The notes under the pieces: model-generated
Database searches by the model: none
What the model was told of the DNA's origin: nothing
What the model saw: the letters and a program-made list of their open reading frames with translations, nothing else
Program-made: the position numbers and the translations under genes
Source of the DNA: Marinobacterium sediminicola
GTDB lineage: Bacteria; Pseudomonadota; Gammaproteobacteria; Pseudomonadales; Balneatricaceae
Direction of reading: 5' to 3'
Assembly: GCF_022343685.1 (NCBI RefSeq)
Contig: NZ_CP092123.1
Span: forward strand, 1,426,001-1,490,000
Length of the DNA: 64,000 nt
Shown here: positions 1 through 9,184 of the stretch, in pieces
Numbering within the stretch: position 1 is the first letter of the stretch
Layout: every line of letters begins with the position of its first letter

Positions 1-2021
1 GCAGAGTGGTATCAGGAGGCTCGACTCTCAGCATGCAGGTTGCCGGCATGCTGGACCCCTATCCACGAAACTGGACCGGCAAGCTGCAGCAGGCATTCAG
101 AACCCTTCAGCTTGAGTGGCACTACAGCAAAGATGAAATTCTGACGCTCTATCTCAATCTGGCGCCCTTTGGCGGCATGCTGTCGGGAGTCGAGTCAGCC
201 TCTCGTCATTACTTCGGCAAACCTGCCCGGCAGCTCAGTGATGCGGAAGCGGCTTTGCTGGCGGTCTTGCCACAGCGGCCCAGTGAATGGCGCCCTGATC
301 GTTACCCTCAGCGTGCGCGAGAGGCGCGTGACAAGGTCTTGCAACGGATGCTCCAGTTGGGGCTATGGCCTGCGCAAAGAGTCAACGCCGCCAGGCGGGA
401 GCCTGTCGCTGCACTGCCACCAGAGCCACCCTTGCTGGCCCCCCTGCTGGCGCAACGCCTGAAGGCGCATTGTCCCTCCTGTACCGAGATTCACAGCCTG
501 GTGGATGCTGGCTTGCAGCGGCAGTTACAAGGGCTGGTGGAAAGCTATCGGGTGAGGCTGGATGAACGTCAGTCATTGGCGGTCATGGTGGTGCGGAATG
601 CAGATCGTGCTGTGAGAGCGTATGTGGGCAGTGCCCACTTCGGTGATCAACTCAGTGAAGGGCATGTCGATATGGTGCGTGCCATTCGCTCTCCAGGCTC
701 GACACTCAAGCCCTTTGCCTATGGCATGGCGCTGGATCGTGGTCTTATCCATTCGCATTCGTTGCTGATGGATACTCCCCGGCACGGGAAAACCTATCGA
801 CCACACAATTTTACCGGTGGCTTCAGTGGGCCGGTAACGGCCATCGAAGCCCTGCGGCGTTCACTCAATCTGCCGGTTGTGCAGCTGATGGAGCATCTGG
901 GGCCTGATCGTTTTGTGGCAACCTTGCAAAATGCAGGCATGATCTTGCGAGGTGAAGGCCAGTTGCAGCCAAGCGAGGCCGTTGTGTTGGGCGGTGTTGG
1001 CACTACGCTGGAGTCACTGGTCGGTGTCTATACTGCGCTCGCACGAGAGGGGCTTGCAGGAGCGGTGAGGCTGCAGCCTCATGAGCCTGAACACAACCGT
1101 TGGGTGATGAGTGCAGGTGCGGCCTGGATCAGTTGGCACATGCTGGCGCAAAACCCCGTGAGGGCCCTGAATCCCTTGAGTGACAGGCCTTGGCAGCTGG
1201 CCTGGAAAACCGGAACCAGTTATGGCTATCGTGATGCCTGGGCGGTCGGAGTATCTCCACAATGGACCATTGGCGTTTGGGTGGGACGTCCCGATGGAAG
1301 TCCCAGTCCCGGTCGCTTTGGGCGGCAGATGGCTGCGCCCCTGCTGTTTCGGGTGCATCAATTGCTGCCTGAGATGGGAGTGCCCCTGAAGCAGCCGGAA
1401 AGTGTCAGTCGTCAACCGGTTTGCTGGCCTCTGGGGACTTTGAAACAGCAGCAGGATAATAAGGTCGACAACTGCCTTCAGCAGTTTGAGGCCTGGCTGT
1501 TGAATGATACTGCCCCGCCAACGCTGACACAGACGCCCGATATGCTTCAGCCACCATTGCTGCGTAAGGTTTGGCTGGATGAAGCCACGGGGCTTGGCGT
1601 TTCACCGAGTTGCAAGACAGCAGAGCAGCATCTGGAACAGCGCAGCATCGCACTCTGGCCGTTGCCGGTTGAACCCTGGATCAGGGCTGAGTGGCGGCGT
1701 GAATCACGACTGCCGCCAGCGGCCAACCGTTGCACCCGCCTCGTGGGGGGGCGCGAACGCCTTCGCATCATCGGTATCGAAAACGGGAACCATCTAAGGT
1801 TGCCGCCAGGCCGAGAGACACTTGAGATCGATCTTGGCGTCAGCGGAGCAACAGGCTCGCTGAATTGGTACCTGAATGGGGAATCATTAACGGCACTTCA
1901 AGGTAACCGATTGGCGCTGGCCCTGAAAAACAGTGGCCATTACCGGCTCAGCGTAGTTGATGCCAGCGGCAATACCGACTCCATCCAGTTCAGTTTTCAG
2001 CGTTCTCACACCGGTGACTAG
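1..2021 (+). CDS. pbpC: Penicillin-binding protein 1C, 5'-truncated by window edge
   Basis: Bifunctional peptidoglycan synthase: glycan polymerisation by the glycosyltransferase domain and peptide cross-linking by the transpeptidase domain, anchored in the inner membrane. The frame is open from base 3, so the N-terminus (membrane anchor and start of the glycosyltransferase domain) lies outside. The first visible block, GGSTLSMQ, is the conserved glycosyltransferase motif. The transpeptidase domain has SxxK in SPGSTLKPF (encoded near base 690) and KTGTS (near base 1208). The last ~90 residues match the small C-terminal domain specific to PBP1C (BiPBP_C type). Its 3' end overlaps the convergent exporter gene by 32 bases. 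PBP1C rather than 1A/1B is inferred from the short transpeptidase domain and that C-terminal module. Confidence 0.93.
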   Translation, partial: RVVSGGSTLSMQVAGMLDPYPRNWTGKLQQAFRTLQLEWHYSKDEILTLYLNLAPFGGMLSGVESASRHYFGKPARQLSDAEAALLAVLPQRPSEWRPDRYPQRAREARDKVLQRMLQLGLWPAQRVNAARREPVAALPPEPPLLAPLLAQRLKAHCPSCTEIHSLVDAGLQRQLQGLVESYRVRLDERQSLAVMVVRNADRAVRAYVGSAHFGDQLSEGHVDMVRAIRSPGSTLKPFAYGMALDRGLIHSHSLLMDTPRHGKTYRPHNFTGGFSGPVTAIEALRRSLNLPVVQLMEHLGPDRFVATLQNAGMILRGEGQLQPSEAVVLGGVGTTLESLVGVYTALAREGLAGAVRLQPHEPEHNRWVMSAGAAWISWHMLAQNPVRALNPLSDRPWQLAWKTGTSYGYRDAWAVGVSPQWTIGVWVGRPDGSPSPGRFGRQMAAPLLFRVHQLLPEMGVPLKQPESVSRQPVCWPLGTLKQQQDNKVDNCLQQFEAWLLNDTAPPTLTQTPDMLQPPLLRKVWLDEATGLGVSPSCKTAEQHLEQRSIALWPLPVEPWIRAEWRRESRLPPAANRCTRLVGGRERLRIIGIENGNHLRLPPGRETLEIDLGVSGATGSLNWYLNGESLTALQGNRLALALKNSGHYRLSVVDASGNTDSIQFSFQRSHTGD

Positions 2022-3204
2022 CCCGGACACTTCGTGGCAATAGCCAGAGCCCCAACAGGTTTCCGGCAATGCTTGAAGTCAGCATCACGGCGATCATGGG
2101 CAAGGGGGTACCGTCACCCAACAGGCCTACCAGAGAGCCGGCTAATGCCCCGGCCGCAAAGCCGCTGGCGCCTACCAGTGCGGCAGCAGTTGCAGCCATG
2201 TTGGGGAAAAACTCGCTGGTACCGGCCATACCGTTCGAGATCACAAAGCCCTGAACACCGATGTAGAACATGATCAGTACGACGACAACCCAGAGGGGCG
2301 CTTCTGTCAGCGTAAACACCAGCATCAGAATACCGGCTGTCAAGAGCTGAACGCGTTGAGCCATTTGCAGTAATTGCTGGGACGAAAACCGGTGCAGCAG
2401 ACGTATGTTGATCTGATTACAGGCCAGCAGAGTGACAATATTGAGACCAAACAGCACGGTGTAGAGGCTGGGAGAGGCACCATAGTAATGGATATAACTG
2501 CCCGATGATCCCGTGATGAAGGCGAACATGCCAGCATAACTGAATGCCACGGACAACAGATACCCGAGTGCGGTACGGTGTGAGAGTATCGTCGCATAAC
2601 TGCGCAAGGGGTTGGGCATTGGGCCGGGCTGGGGAGTGCGTGTTTCCGGTAACTTCAACCACAGCACAAGTAACATCAGCAGTGCGTATGAGGCCAGAAA
2701 AAAGAATATGCTGCGCCAGTTGGCAACCTCCAGCAGGACGGTGCCCAGCACCGGAGCCAGCAGTGGAGCGGTCATCAGAATACTGGCCATGCGGCTCATT
2801 GCTCGAGCGCTTTCACGTCCGGAGTGACGATCACGAATGACGGCTGCCGAATTGACGACACTGACGCCGCCACCAAAGCCTTGAAGAATACGGGCTGCCA
2901 GCAGAGTTTCAATGGAGTTGGCCAGCATGGCCGCACAGGCGCCCAGAAAGAAAAGGCTCAGACCTGTGAAAATCGCCTTGCGGCGCCCAAAACGATCGGA
3001 GAAAGGCCCCCCGGTCAACTGGCCGCAGGCGAAGCCTGCCAGAAACAGACTAACGGACAGTTCTACCTGATGAATTGAAATACCCAGTTCGGCTGCGATG
3101 GTTGGAATTGCAGGCAGGTAGGCATCTGTCGATAAGGGGGCGAGCGCCGTCAAACCCGCCAACATCAGAATCAAGCCAGGTATGTGAAGGTGTTTAGCGG
3201 TCAT
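1990..3204 (-). CDS. MFS drug-resistance exporter, Bcr/CflA type
   Basis: 404-residue inner-membrane proton antiporter with 12 predicted hydrophobic segments. STDAYLPAIP near residue 25 is characteristic of Bcr/CflA (DHA1) transporters, and the motif-A loop GGPFSDRFGRRKA lies at 65-77. The substrate cannot be read from sequence; the family exports bicyclomycin, chloramphenicol or sulfonamides. It is divergent from a TetR-family gene 193 bases away, and a perfect inverted repeat lies between them, suggesting local repression with induction by the substrate. It is convergent with pbpC. Confidence 0.9.
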   Translation of the reverse strand: MTAKHLHIPGLILMLAGLTALAPLSTDAYLPAIPTIAAELGISIHQVELSVSLFLAGFACGQLTGGPFSDRFGRRKAIFTGLSLFFLGACAAMLANSIETLLAARILQGFGGGVSVVNSAAVIRDRHSGRESARAMSRMASILMTAPLLAPVLGTVLLEVANWRSIFFFLASYALLMLLVLWLKLPETRTPQPGPMPNPLRSYATILSHRTALGYLLSVAFSYAGMFAFITGSSGSYIHYYGASPSLYTVLFGLNIVTLLACNQINIRLLHRFSSQQLLQMAQRVQLLTAGILMLVFTLTEAPLWVVVVLIMFYIGVQGFVISNGMAGTSEFFPNMAATAAALVGASGFAAGALAGSLVGLLGDGTPLPMIAVMLTSSIAGNLLGLWLLPRSVRASHRCENAEN

Positions 3205-3296
3205 GATTACGTCTCGTATGGCTAACAGGGGGCCTGTGTCCTGGTTTGAATAATGTGGAATGACCAGGATGCTCGAAGGAGCTGAAACTGAAATAT

Positions 3297-3326
3297 AGTG
3301 TAATGTAATTTACGTTACATTACACT
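3297..3326. promoter_or_regulatory. Perfect 12-bp inverted repeat, likely TetR operator
   Basis: Arms AGTGTAATGTAA (3297-3308) and TTACATTACACT (3315-3326) are exact reverse complements with a 6-base spacer. The site is in the divergent intergenic region between the exporter and the TetR gene. A TATAAT hexamer at 3333-3338, pointing to the TetR gene, begins 7 bases after the right arm, so a bound repressor would block that promoter. Assignment to the adjacent TetR protein is inference from position and symmetry. Confidence 0.7.
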
Positions 3327-3397
3327 CATTACTATAATCGATTGATTCAGGCCGATATATTCACTGAGAGGCGCTGATATAATGTCGCCATATCAAG

Positions 3398-4066
3398 ATG
3401 CAGAATAAGCTGATGAACAACGTGCAATCGGATGAGAATGCAAGACCCTGTGGCCTGACTCCCAAGGGCCTGGAGCGTCAGAGACGAATCCTCGACGCCG
3501 CCCGTGAGGTGTTTCTTGAGCAGGGCTACGATAACGCCAGTATCAACGACATCATGTGCCGGGCCGGCGGCTCGTTAAGCACGCTGTATCGCCTCTTCGG
3601 CAGCAAACTGGGGCTGTTCGAGGCGATGATGATGCAAACCTCCAACAGGGTGTTTGCCGCCTTCGAAGCGGTTGAATGTGCAGCCAAGCGTGGTGACTCA
3701 CCGGAGCAGGCATTGAAACGCTATGGACACTTGCTGCTGGAGCGGGTACTGAGTCCTGAAGCGATAGGGTTGTACCGACTGGTCAGCATGGATTGCAGCA
3801 GTGAACGAGAACATATCCAGTCACTGTTTTATGCTCAGGGGCCCAAGCGTATCAACGAAAAGCTCAGTGCGTATCTGCAGCGTCAGGTTGAGCAGGGCAT
3901 CATGAACATCAGGGATACGGAAACGGCTGCTTTCCAGTTTATGGAGATGGTCAAGGGTAATTTCCAGCTGCGCGCGCTGATGGGCGTTTCAATCAGTAAG
4001 GAGGAGCAGGATCGAGCGGTCGATCAGGCCATTGAGCTCTTCCTGTATGGCGCCATGGCTTGCTAG
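3398..4066 (+). CDS. TetR-family repressor of the divergent exporter
   Basis: 222 residues. The N-terminal helix-turn-helix domain covers roughly residues 25-75 ([22 protein letters not shown], then [13 protein letters not shown] recognition helix). The remainder is the variable ligand-binding and dimerisation domain. The start is uncertain: ATG at 3398 and ATG at 3413 both lack a clear Shine-Dalgarno sequence. Divergence from an MFS pump with an intervening palindrome suggests an autoregulated multidrug-sensing repressor, but the ligand is unknown. Confidence 0.88.
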   Translation: MQNKLMNNVQSDENARPCGLTPKGLERQRRILDAAREVFLEQGYDNASINDIMCRAGGSLSTLYRLFGSKLGLFEAMMMQTSNRVFAAFEAVECAAKRGDSPEQALKRYGHLLLERVLSPEAIGLYRLVSMDCSSEREHIQSLFYAQGPKRINEKLSAYLQRQVEQGIMNIRDTETAAFQFMEMVKGNFQLRALMGVSISKEEQDRAVDQAIELFLYGAMAC

Positions 4067-4166
4067 CCAGAGTCTGAGACCGGCTGGGTGCTGTTGTCTG
4101 GCGCCCAAATACGTTATCTTAAGCAGCAATTTTGTACCTGAACATAATGATGGCACCGAATCGAAT

Positions 4167-5363
4167 ATGATTATCAAACCGAAAATTCGTGGCTTTATCT
4201 GTACGACCACGCATCCTGTTGGCTGTGAAGCCAATGTCCGTGAACAGATCGCATACACCCAGGCACAGGGCAAGATCGAAAACGGTCCCAAGCGCGTGCT
4301 GGTGATCGGCGCATCCAGTGGTTACGGTCTGTCTTCACGCATTGCCGCTGCTTTCGGCAGCGATGCCGCCACCATCGGTGTCTTCTTCGAAAAACCGGGC
4401 ACCGAGCGCAAGTCGGGTACGGCTGGCTGGTATAACGCTGCGGCTTTCGACAAGTGTGCGAAGGAAGCAGGCCTGTATGCCAAGAGTCTGAACGGCGATG
4501 CTTTCTCCCATGAAGCCAAGCAGAAAACCATCGAACTGATTAAGGAAGACCTGGGTCAGGTCGATCTGGTGGTGTACTCGCTGGCGTCTCCGGTGCGTAA
4601 AATGCCGGAAACCGGTGAAGTCGTTCGCTCGGCTCTGAAGCCGATTGGCGAACCTTACCGCTCGACTGCGATCGATACCAACAAGGATGTGATCACCGAA
4701 GCCGAGATCGAACCGGCAACGGAAGAAGAAGTTGCCAACACCGTAACCGTGATGGGCGGTGAAGACTGGGAACTCTGGATCAATGCCCTGGAAGACGCCG
4801 GTGTACTGGCTGATGGCTGCAAGACCGTGGCCTACAGCTACATCGGTACCGATATCACCTGGCCGATCTACTGGCACGGTGCGCTGGGCAAAGCCAAGCA
4901 GGATCTGGACCGTGCTGCCAATGAGCTGAATGCCAAGCTTTCCGGCGCTCACAATGGTCAGGCGAACGTTGCTGTGCTGAAGTCTGTCGTGACTCAGGCC
5001 AGCTCTGCCATTCCGGTGATGCCGCTGTACCTGTCCATGGTATTCAAGGTCATGCGCGAGCAGGGTGTCCATGAAGGCTGTATGGAACAGGTTCACCGCC
5101 TGTTCAAGACTGGTTTGTACGGTACCACTGCCGAGATCGACGACGGCAACCGTTACCGCATGGACGACTGGGAGCTGCGTGAAGACGTACAGCAGGCCTG
5201 CCGTGATCTCTGGCCGCAAGTGACCAGCGAAAACCTGTTCGATGTGACCGACTACCAGCTGTACAAGGACGAGTTCCTGAAACTGTTCGGTTTCGGTATC
5301 GACGGTGTTGACTACGAAGCTGACGTGAATCCGGACGTGCAGTTCGACGTGATCGATATCTGA
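4167..5363 (+). CDS. fabV: Enoyl-[ACP] reductase FabV (trans-2-enoyl reductase)
   Basis: Catalyses the last, NAD(P)H-dependent reduction of the type II fatty-acid elongation cycle in the cytoplasm. The 398 residues match FabV length, longer than FabI. The start at 4167 ([10 protein letters not shown]) is chosen because FabV begins this way and the 45 in-frame codons upstream have no family counterpart. The nucleotide-binding loop is [10 protein letters not shown]. The FabV signature Tyr-x8-Lys is visible in [10 protein letters not shown], and a second conserved block is [10 protein letters not shown]. It is a single gene followed at once by a strong terminator. FabV is the reductase variant associated with intrinsic triclosan tolerance in Vibrio and Pseudomonas; whether a FabI also exists cannot be seen here. 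Confidence 0.97.
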   Translation: MIIKPKIRGFICTTTHPVGCEANVREQIAYTQAQGKIENGPKRVLVIGASSGYGLSSRIAAAFGSDAATIGVFFEKPGTERKSGTAGWYNAAAFDKCAKEAGLYAKSLNGDAFSHEAKQKTIELIKEDLGQVDLVVYSLASPVRKMPETGEVVRSALKPIGEPYRSTAIDTNKDVITEAEIEPATEEEVANTVTVMGGEDWELWINALEDAGVLADGCKTVAYSYIGTDITWPIYWHGALGKAKQDLDRAANELNAKLSGAHNGQANVAVLKSVVTQASSAIPVMPLYLSMVFKVMREQGVHEGCMEQVHRLFKTGLYGTTAEIDDGNRYRMDDWELREDVQQACRDLWPQVTSENLFDVTDYQLYKDEFLKLFGFGIDGVDYEADVNPDVQFDVIDI

Positions 5364-5382
5364 TCCTCATGTGATGCACGTT

Positions 5383-5420
5383 AAAAACCCCGCCGAGTGC
5401 TCTATTCGGCGGGGTTTTTT
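5383..5420 (+). terminator. Rho-independent terminator after fabV
   Basis: Stem CCCCGCCGA (5388-5396) / TCGGCGGGG (5406-5414) with loop 5397-5405, flanked by an A-run before and a T-run after (5415-5420). The A-rich side lets it also act on the minus strand, where the small gene ending at 5492 is transcribed towards it. Confidence 0.93.
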
Positions 5421-5491
5421 GTATCTGGGCTTTTTCGTTCGGTAGGGCTGTTTCATAGCCGGCTGATCGGTATGACCCATACAACATTGTG

Positions 5492-5695
5492 CTATTCGGA
5501 AGTGTGGTCCATATCACTATCCAGAATCAGATGCGCATCATCCGTATCCTTGTGGGCGTGTGCATGGACTTCTTGTGCAGTCCCGGCGTTTAGCAGGATA
5601 CGGCTCAGGATAGTGTCTTCCGGCTCATCCTTATGCAAACGTCTGGCGACGATTGCGGCGTAGACATCATTGGATACGGTGATGGTTCTGGACAT
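5492..5695 (-). CDS. Small protein with ribbon-helix-helix-like N-terminus
   Basis: 67 residues with a strong ribosome binding site (GGGAGGT, 7 bases before ATG). The first ~35 residues (TITVSNDVYAAIVARRL then a D-x-I-L-x-R-I-L helix) resemble the N-terminal ribbon-helix-helix dimerisation/DNA-binding fold of SeqA and of VapB-type antitoxins. The tail is acidic and histidine-rich (HAHAHKDTDDAH). No toxin gene is adjacent, so an antitoxin role is not supported. Function unknown; possibly a small DNA-binding regulator. Confidence 0.6.
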   Translation of the reverse strand: MSRTITVSNDVYAAIVARRLHKDEPEDTILSRILLNAGTAQEVHAHAHKDTDDAHLILDSDMDHTSE

Positions 5696-5814
5696 ATCAG
5701 TACCTCCCGGCTTGATGTGTTTCCTCTACCTTAAGGAAGTATGGTGTATGGAGTTGAGAATGCCACCACACCTGCTCGCGTGCTGGGAGGGATGCAGAAG
5801 AAAGCCAGCGAATG

Positions 5815-6417
5815 TCACGGGTGCGGTTGGAACATCTCGGTATCCGAGGGGCGATCTGCAGCCGAGCGAAAAGCCAGTGAAGCCTGTGCAAGCCGTCGAT
5901 AAAGCTGACGGTTGCGACGGTGAGGAAACCATTCGATCATCACAATGGCCAGTGCTTCCCAAATGGATACCCAGGCTGCGATAGTGAGGCCCTCGGCAAA
6001 TACATCGGCAATGATTGAGCGTTCGTTTTCCAGGTGAAGGTTCAACCAGACGGACGTTACAAGGATGCAGAGGCCGATACTGAACAGAATGAATGAGCGA
6101 CGAAACAGTTGCAGAATATTGTGTAATTCGATGTCGGCCAAATAGAGGAAGTAGGTGTTAAGGCTACTTTCGATGCGCCTGACACCCGCTTCGTTTGGTG
6201 GGTAATCAAAGGTGAAGCGGATGATGAATGGAGCGGGGCATAACTCACGTGCAGAGTCGGACAGATACTCGGCAAGGTTTTCATCCAGGTCTCGCCGTAT
6301 GTAAGGCGCGCTCTTGTCGAAGTCGTTATACAACTCCTCAATACGTGCTGCAGAAACGTCAATGACGAGAGTACCGGCACTGTCCCGGTCATATCGATCC
6401 AGTACTTCCTGTCTCAA
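5815..6417 (-). CDS. Hypothetical two-transmembrane protein
   Basis: 200 residues, family not recognised. A soluble, acidic N-terminal ~100 residues is followed by two hydrophobic segments near 107-124 (SFILFSIGLCILVTSVWL) and 138-162 (GLTIAAWVSIWEALAIVMIEW). A basic region follows (HRRNRQLYRRLAQ). This suggests an inner-membrane protein with both termini on the same side. It stands alone between a small RHH-like gene and the end of the liu cluster, and no operon partner suggests a role. Confidence 0.65.
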   Translation of the reverse strand: MRQEVLDRYDRDSAGTLVIDVSAARIEELYNDFDKSAPYIRRDLDENLAEYLSDSARELCPAPFIIRFTFDYPPNEAGVRRIESSLNTYFLYLADIELHNILQLFRRSFILFSIGLCILVTSVWLNLHLENERSIIADVFAEGLTIAAWVSIWEALAIVMIEWFPHRRNRQLYRRLAQASLAFRSAADRPSDTEMFQPHP

Positions 6418-6565
6418 GCCACACCTCCGGTGCGTAAGACTTGCAGAAACACGAGTTAAAACATCTCTGCCAAAGGCTTCTGGCAGTGGCTTTTATAGCC
6501 CCGTTGAGTTGATCTTGTGCCAAAAGGTCGGATTCTGCCAGCCGCCTCCAGTGCAAGCGAGCGCA

Positions 6566-7387
6566 TTATTCTGCGGTGGCAGATGCGAAAACTTCGACAA
6601 CCCTGATAGCTTCGGTTTCCAGATTGTGCACCAGGTTCTCCCCCATGGACTTGAATCGGCTGCCCAGCACCAGGGCCGGTGAAAGGGGAGAGGGTTTGGA
6701 AGAGGGGCCTTGTTCCTTTTCAAGCTGGCGACGCCGCCAGGTAAGTGCATCCTGGCTCCAGTCTTCAATCCGTATGATGTCGAACCCTGACTCCATAAGT
6801 CGAGATGCCAGAATGGTCTGTGTCAGCAGGCATGAGTGGCTGGAATTTTCCGCCCAGGGCACGGGGAAGCGCATCTGGTCGGCGGCAGGGCCTGAAACCA
6901 CTTCATGCATGACCAGATGACCACCCGGCTTGAGAACGCGTCGGCATTCGCGCAGTACCTGCACGTCATCAGGCATGTTGAGAAAACTGTGCTGAAACAG
7001 CACGAGGTCAATGCAGTTGTTGGCGATGGGCAGGTGGTGCGCGTCAGCGGTCAGAATGGAGTTGTGGACCGGCGCAGAAAGACAGGTGTTCAGGCCCAGA
7101 TTAAGGCGGTTGAGTGCATGGGTAATATCCAGCCCGATCATATTGATGCCCGCCAGGGCGGCCTGTCGCATCAGGCCGCCGGCACCCGAGCCGATATCCA
7201 ATACCTGTTGATGTTGCGCGGGGTTGAAGTTGCGGAGGAGGCGCTCAGACGCCTTTATACCACCGATGTGCAACTGATCCAGAGGGGCCAATTGATACAG
7301 GCTTGCACCCTCCGGGTAGTGCTGGTGCACTCGCTGGAGCACGGTATCGGTATCAAGTTGTTGATCGTAATGCTGGTCAATGCTCAT
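6566..7387 (-). CDS. SAM-dependent class I methyltransferase
   Basis: 273 residues with a Methyltransf_11-like Rossmann core. Motif I is VLDIGSGAGGLMRQ, the acidic end of strand 2 is MIGLDIT, and the post-I region is LVLFQHSFLNMPDD, followed by ECRRVLKPGGHLVMHEV. The substrate is unknown; the pattern is that of small-molecule methyltransferases related to UbiE and sarcosine/dimethylglycine enzymes. ATG at 7387 is preferred over TTG at 7393. The initiation region is odd: a perfect 10-bp hairpin lies between the nearest Shine-Dalgarno (minus strand, complement of 7421-7426) and the ATG. It is last in the liu-direction transcript, 50 bases after the acyl-CoA ligase, so read-through or partial attenuation would set its level. 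Confidence 0.85.
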   Translation of the reverse strand: MSIDQHYDQQLDTDTVLQRVHQHYPEGASLYQLAPLDQLHIGGIKASERLLRNFNPAQHQQVLDIGSGAGGLMRQAALAGINMIGLDITHALNRLNLGLNTCLSAPVHNSILTADAHHLPIANNCIDLVLFQHSFLNMPDDVQVLRECRRVLKPGGHLVMHEVVSGPAADQMRFPVPWAENSSHSCLLTQTILASRLMESGFDIIRIEDWSQDALTWRRRQLEKEQGPSSKPSPLSPALVLGSRFKSMGENLVHNLETEAIRVVEVFASATAE

Positions 7388-7390
7388 GAT

Positions 7391-7417
7391 CAAAAACGCC
7401 GGCCAGTGGCCGGCGTT
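7391..7417 (-). terminator. Terminator-like hairpin between acyl-CoA ligase and methyltransferase
   Basis: Perfect 10-bp stem AACGCCGGCC (7395-7404) / GGCCGGCGTT (7408-7417) with a 3-base loop, followed on the minus strand by a five-T run. It ends three bases before the methyltransferase ATG. It can serve as terminator for the liu operon and as a structural element in the methyltransferase leader. Confidence 0.8.
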
Positions 7418-7437
7418 GAACTCCTTATGCAGCAGGC

Positions 7438-9126
7438 TTAGTCATCAAGACCCAGTTCTTCGATGGAGATTTCACGCATTTTGAACTTTTGGATCTTGCC
7501 GGTTACCGTCATCGGGAAAGCATCCACAAACTTGAAGTAGCGTGGAATCTTGAAGTGGGTGATCTTGCCCTTGCAGAACTCGCGCAAGTCCTCTCCTGTG
7601 ACGTCGTCGTTGCCGGGGTGCAGCTTGACCCAGGCAATCAGCTCTTCACCATACTTCTTGTCAGGCACGCCGGTTACCTGCACTTCAGAAACTGCCGGGT
7701 GCGTATACAGGAACTCTTCAATCTCTTTCGGGTAGACGTTTTCACCGCCACGAATCACCATGTCCTTGATACGTCCGACAATCTGAATGTAACCCTCGTC
7801 ATCCATGATGGCCAGGTCACCGGTATGCATCCAGCCCGCTTCGTCGATCGCTTCCTCAGTGGCTTTCTCATTGTTCCAGTACTTCAGCATGACGCTGTAG
7901 CCACGGGTGCACAGCTCACCAATTTCACCACGCGGCACGATCTGACCATTGCCTGGATCGATGATCTTGCTTTCCAGATGCGGCTGGGTACGGCCGACCG
8001 TTGAAACGCGCTTTTCGATGCTGTCGCTGGCACCGGTCTGGGTCGATACCGGGCTGGTTTCGGTCATGCCATAGGCGATCTGCACCTCGGACATGTGCAT
8101 CTTGTTGATCACCTGCTTCATCACCTCGGTCGGGCAGATGGAGCCGGCCATGATACCAGTGCGCAGAGTAGACAGATCGAAGCTTTCGAACTCCGGGTGG
8201 TCCAGTTCGGCGATGAACATGGTGGGTACGCCGTAGAGTGCTGTTGCCTTCTGTGAATGGACCGCTTTAAGCACAGAGGTCGGCTCGAAGCCTTCATCCG
8301 GATAGATCATGGTCGCGCCATGGGTAACGCAGCCGAGGTTACCCATCACCATGCCGAAGCAGTGGTACAAGGGCACAGGAATAACCAGACGGTCTTCGCT
8401 GGTGAAGCCCATGCTTTCGGCAACGAAGAAACCATTATTGAGAATGTTGTGGTGTGACAGGGTCGCGCCTTTCGGAAAGCCGGTGGTGCCTGAGGTGTAC
8501 TGGATATTGATTGGCTCATCGAACTGTAGCGTCGCCTGCAGATCCGTCAGGTCTTTCTCGCTGACCTGTTCAGCCTGCTCCATCATATCAGCCCAACGCC
8601 ACATGCCGGCATGCTTTTCGCTGGACAGATTGATGATGCACTCCAACTCAGGCAGTTTCTGCGACTTGAGTTTGCCGTCAGCACAGGCCTTCAGTTCCGG
8701 GGCCAGCTCATACAGCATGCCGCGGTAGTCAGAGGTCTTGAAGCTGTCGGCGGTGATCAGGAAGCGTGCTCCGGACTGATTCAGTGCGTATTCCAGCTCA
8801 TGGGTACGGTAGGCCGGGTTGATGTTGACCAGAATGGCGCCGATCTTGGCGGTGGCGAACTGGCTCACGGTCCATTCGGAACAGTTCGGAGACCAGACGC
8901 CAACGCGGTCGCCTTTACGTACGCCCAGTGCCATCAGGGCGCGGGCACACTGGTTGACCTGCTGCTGCAGCTCACGGTAGCTCCAGTGGATATTCTGATG
9001 CAGCACGATCAGGGCATCGTTGTCAGGATACTGATTGGCGATCTCGTCAAACTTGTCGCCAATGGTCATGCCGATCAGCGGTTTGTCGGCGGTGCTGCTG
9101 GTGTAGCTAGGTAGAGATTTGCTCAT
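7438..9126 (-). CDS. Acyl-CoA ligase (AMP-forming), liu-cluster
   Basis: 562-residue ANL-superfamily enzyme that activates a carboxylic acid to its CoA thioester through an acyl-adenylate. The P-loop is [16 protein letters not shown], motif A5 is [11 protein letters not shown], and the hinge/A8 region is [23 protein letters not shown]. The catalytic lysine is in [12 protein letters not shown] near the C-terminus. Length and position after liuE match the ligase commonly linked to liu genes in Pseudomonas-like bacteria; a short or medium-chain (possibly branched) acid is the likely substrate. The leader carries AACAACAA upstream of a Shine-Dalgarno. The upstream gene is 58 bases away, consistent with co-transcription. 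Confidence 0.92.
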   Translation of the reverse strand: MSKSLPSYTSSTADKPLIGMTIGDKFDEIANQYPDNDALIVLHQNIHWSYRELQQQVNQCARALMALGVRKGDRVGVWSPNCSEWTVSQFATAKIGAILVNINPAYRTHELEYALNQSGARFLITADSFKTSDYRGMLYELAPELKACADGKLKSQKLPELECIINLSSEKHAGMWRWADMMEQAEQVSEKDLTDLQATLQFDEPINIQYTSGTTGFPKGATLSHHNILNNGFFVAESMGFTSEDRLVIPVPLYHCFGMVMGNLGCVTHGATMIYPDEGFEPTSVLKAVHSQKATALYGVPTMFIAELDHPEFESFDLSTLRTGIMAGSICPTEVMKQVINKMHMSEVQIAYGMTETSPVSTQTGASDSIEKRVSTVGRTQPHLESKIIDPGNGQIVPRGEIGELCTRGYSVMLKYWNNEKATEEAIDEAGWMHTGDLAIMDDEGYIQIVGRIKDMVIRGGENVYPKEIEEFLYTHPAVSEVQVTGVPDKKYGEELIAWVKLHPGNDDVTGEDLREFCKGKITHFKIPRYFKFVDAFPMTVTGKIQKFKMREISIEELGLDD

Positions 9127-9140
9127 CGTAATGACTCCGA

Positions 9141-9153
9141 TTTTTGTTGTTAT
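9141..9153 (-). promoter_or_regulatory. A-rich AACAACAA leader element before the acyl-CoA ligase
   Basis: On the minus strand the leader reads GCATAACAACAAAAAT (complement of 9140-9155), then CGGAGTC, then the start codon at 9126. The same 16 bases occur in the mmsA leader (25526-25541). The pattern matches the AAYAAYAA element bound by Hfq/Crc in Pseudomonas; that function is inferred. Confidence 0.55.
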
Positions 9154-9184
9154 GCGGTCAGATGAAAGGGTTGCTCAGCCAACC

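Noticed and set aside
3309-3324. TTTACGTTACATTACA resembles half of the LiuR palindrome
   Set aside because: Only the left nine bases match the LiuR site; the sequence is fully explained by the symmetric 12-base-arm operator between the TetR and exporter genes.
4094-4120. TTGTCT/TATCTT as a fabV promoter
   Set aside because: Spacer is only 15 bases and both hexamers are weak; not listed as a feature.
4335-5219. 294-codon open frame antisense to fabV
   Set aside because: No family resemblance, no ribosome binding site; a shadow of the strongly codon-biased fabV gene.
5492-6417. Possible toxin-antitoxin pair formed by the RHH-like small protein and the neighbouring membrane protein
   Set aside because: The genes are 119 bases apart, the neighbour resembles no toxin family and has a long soluble domain; no evidence beyond adjacency.
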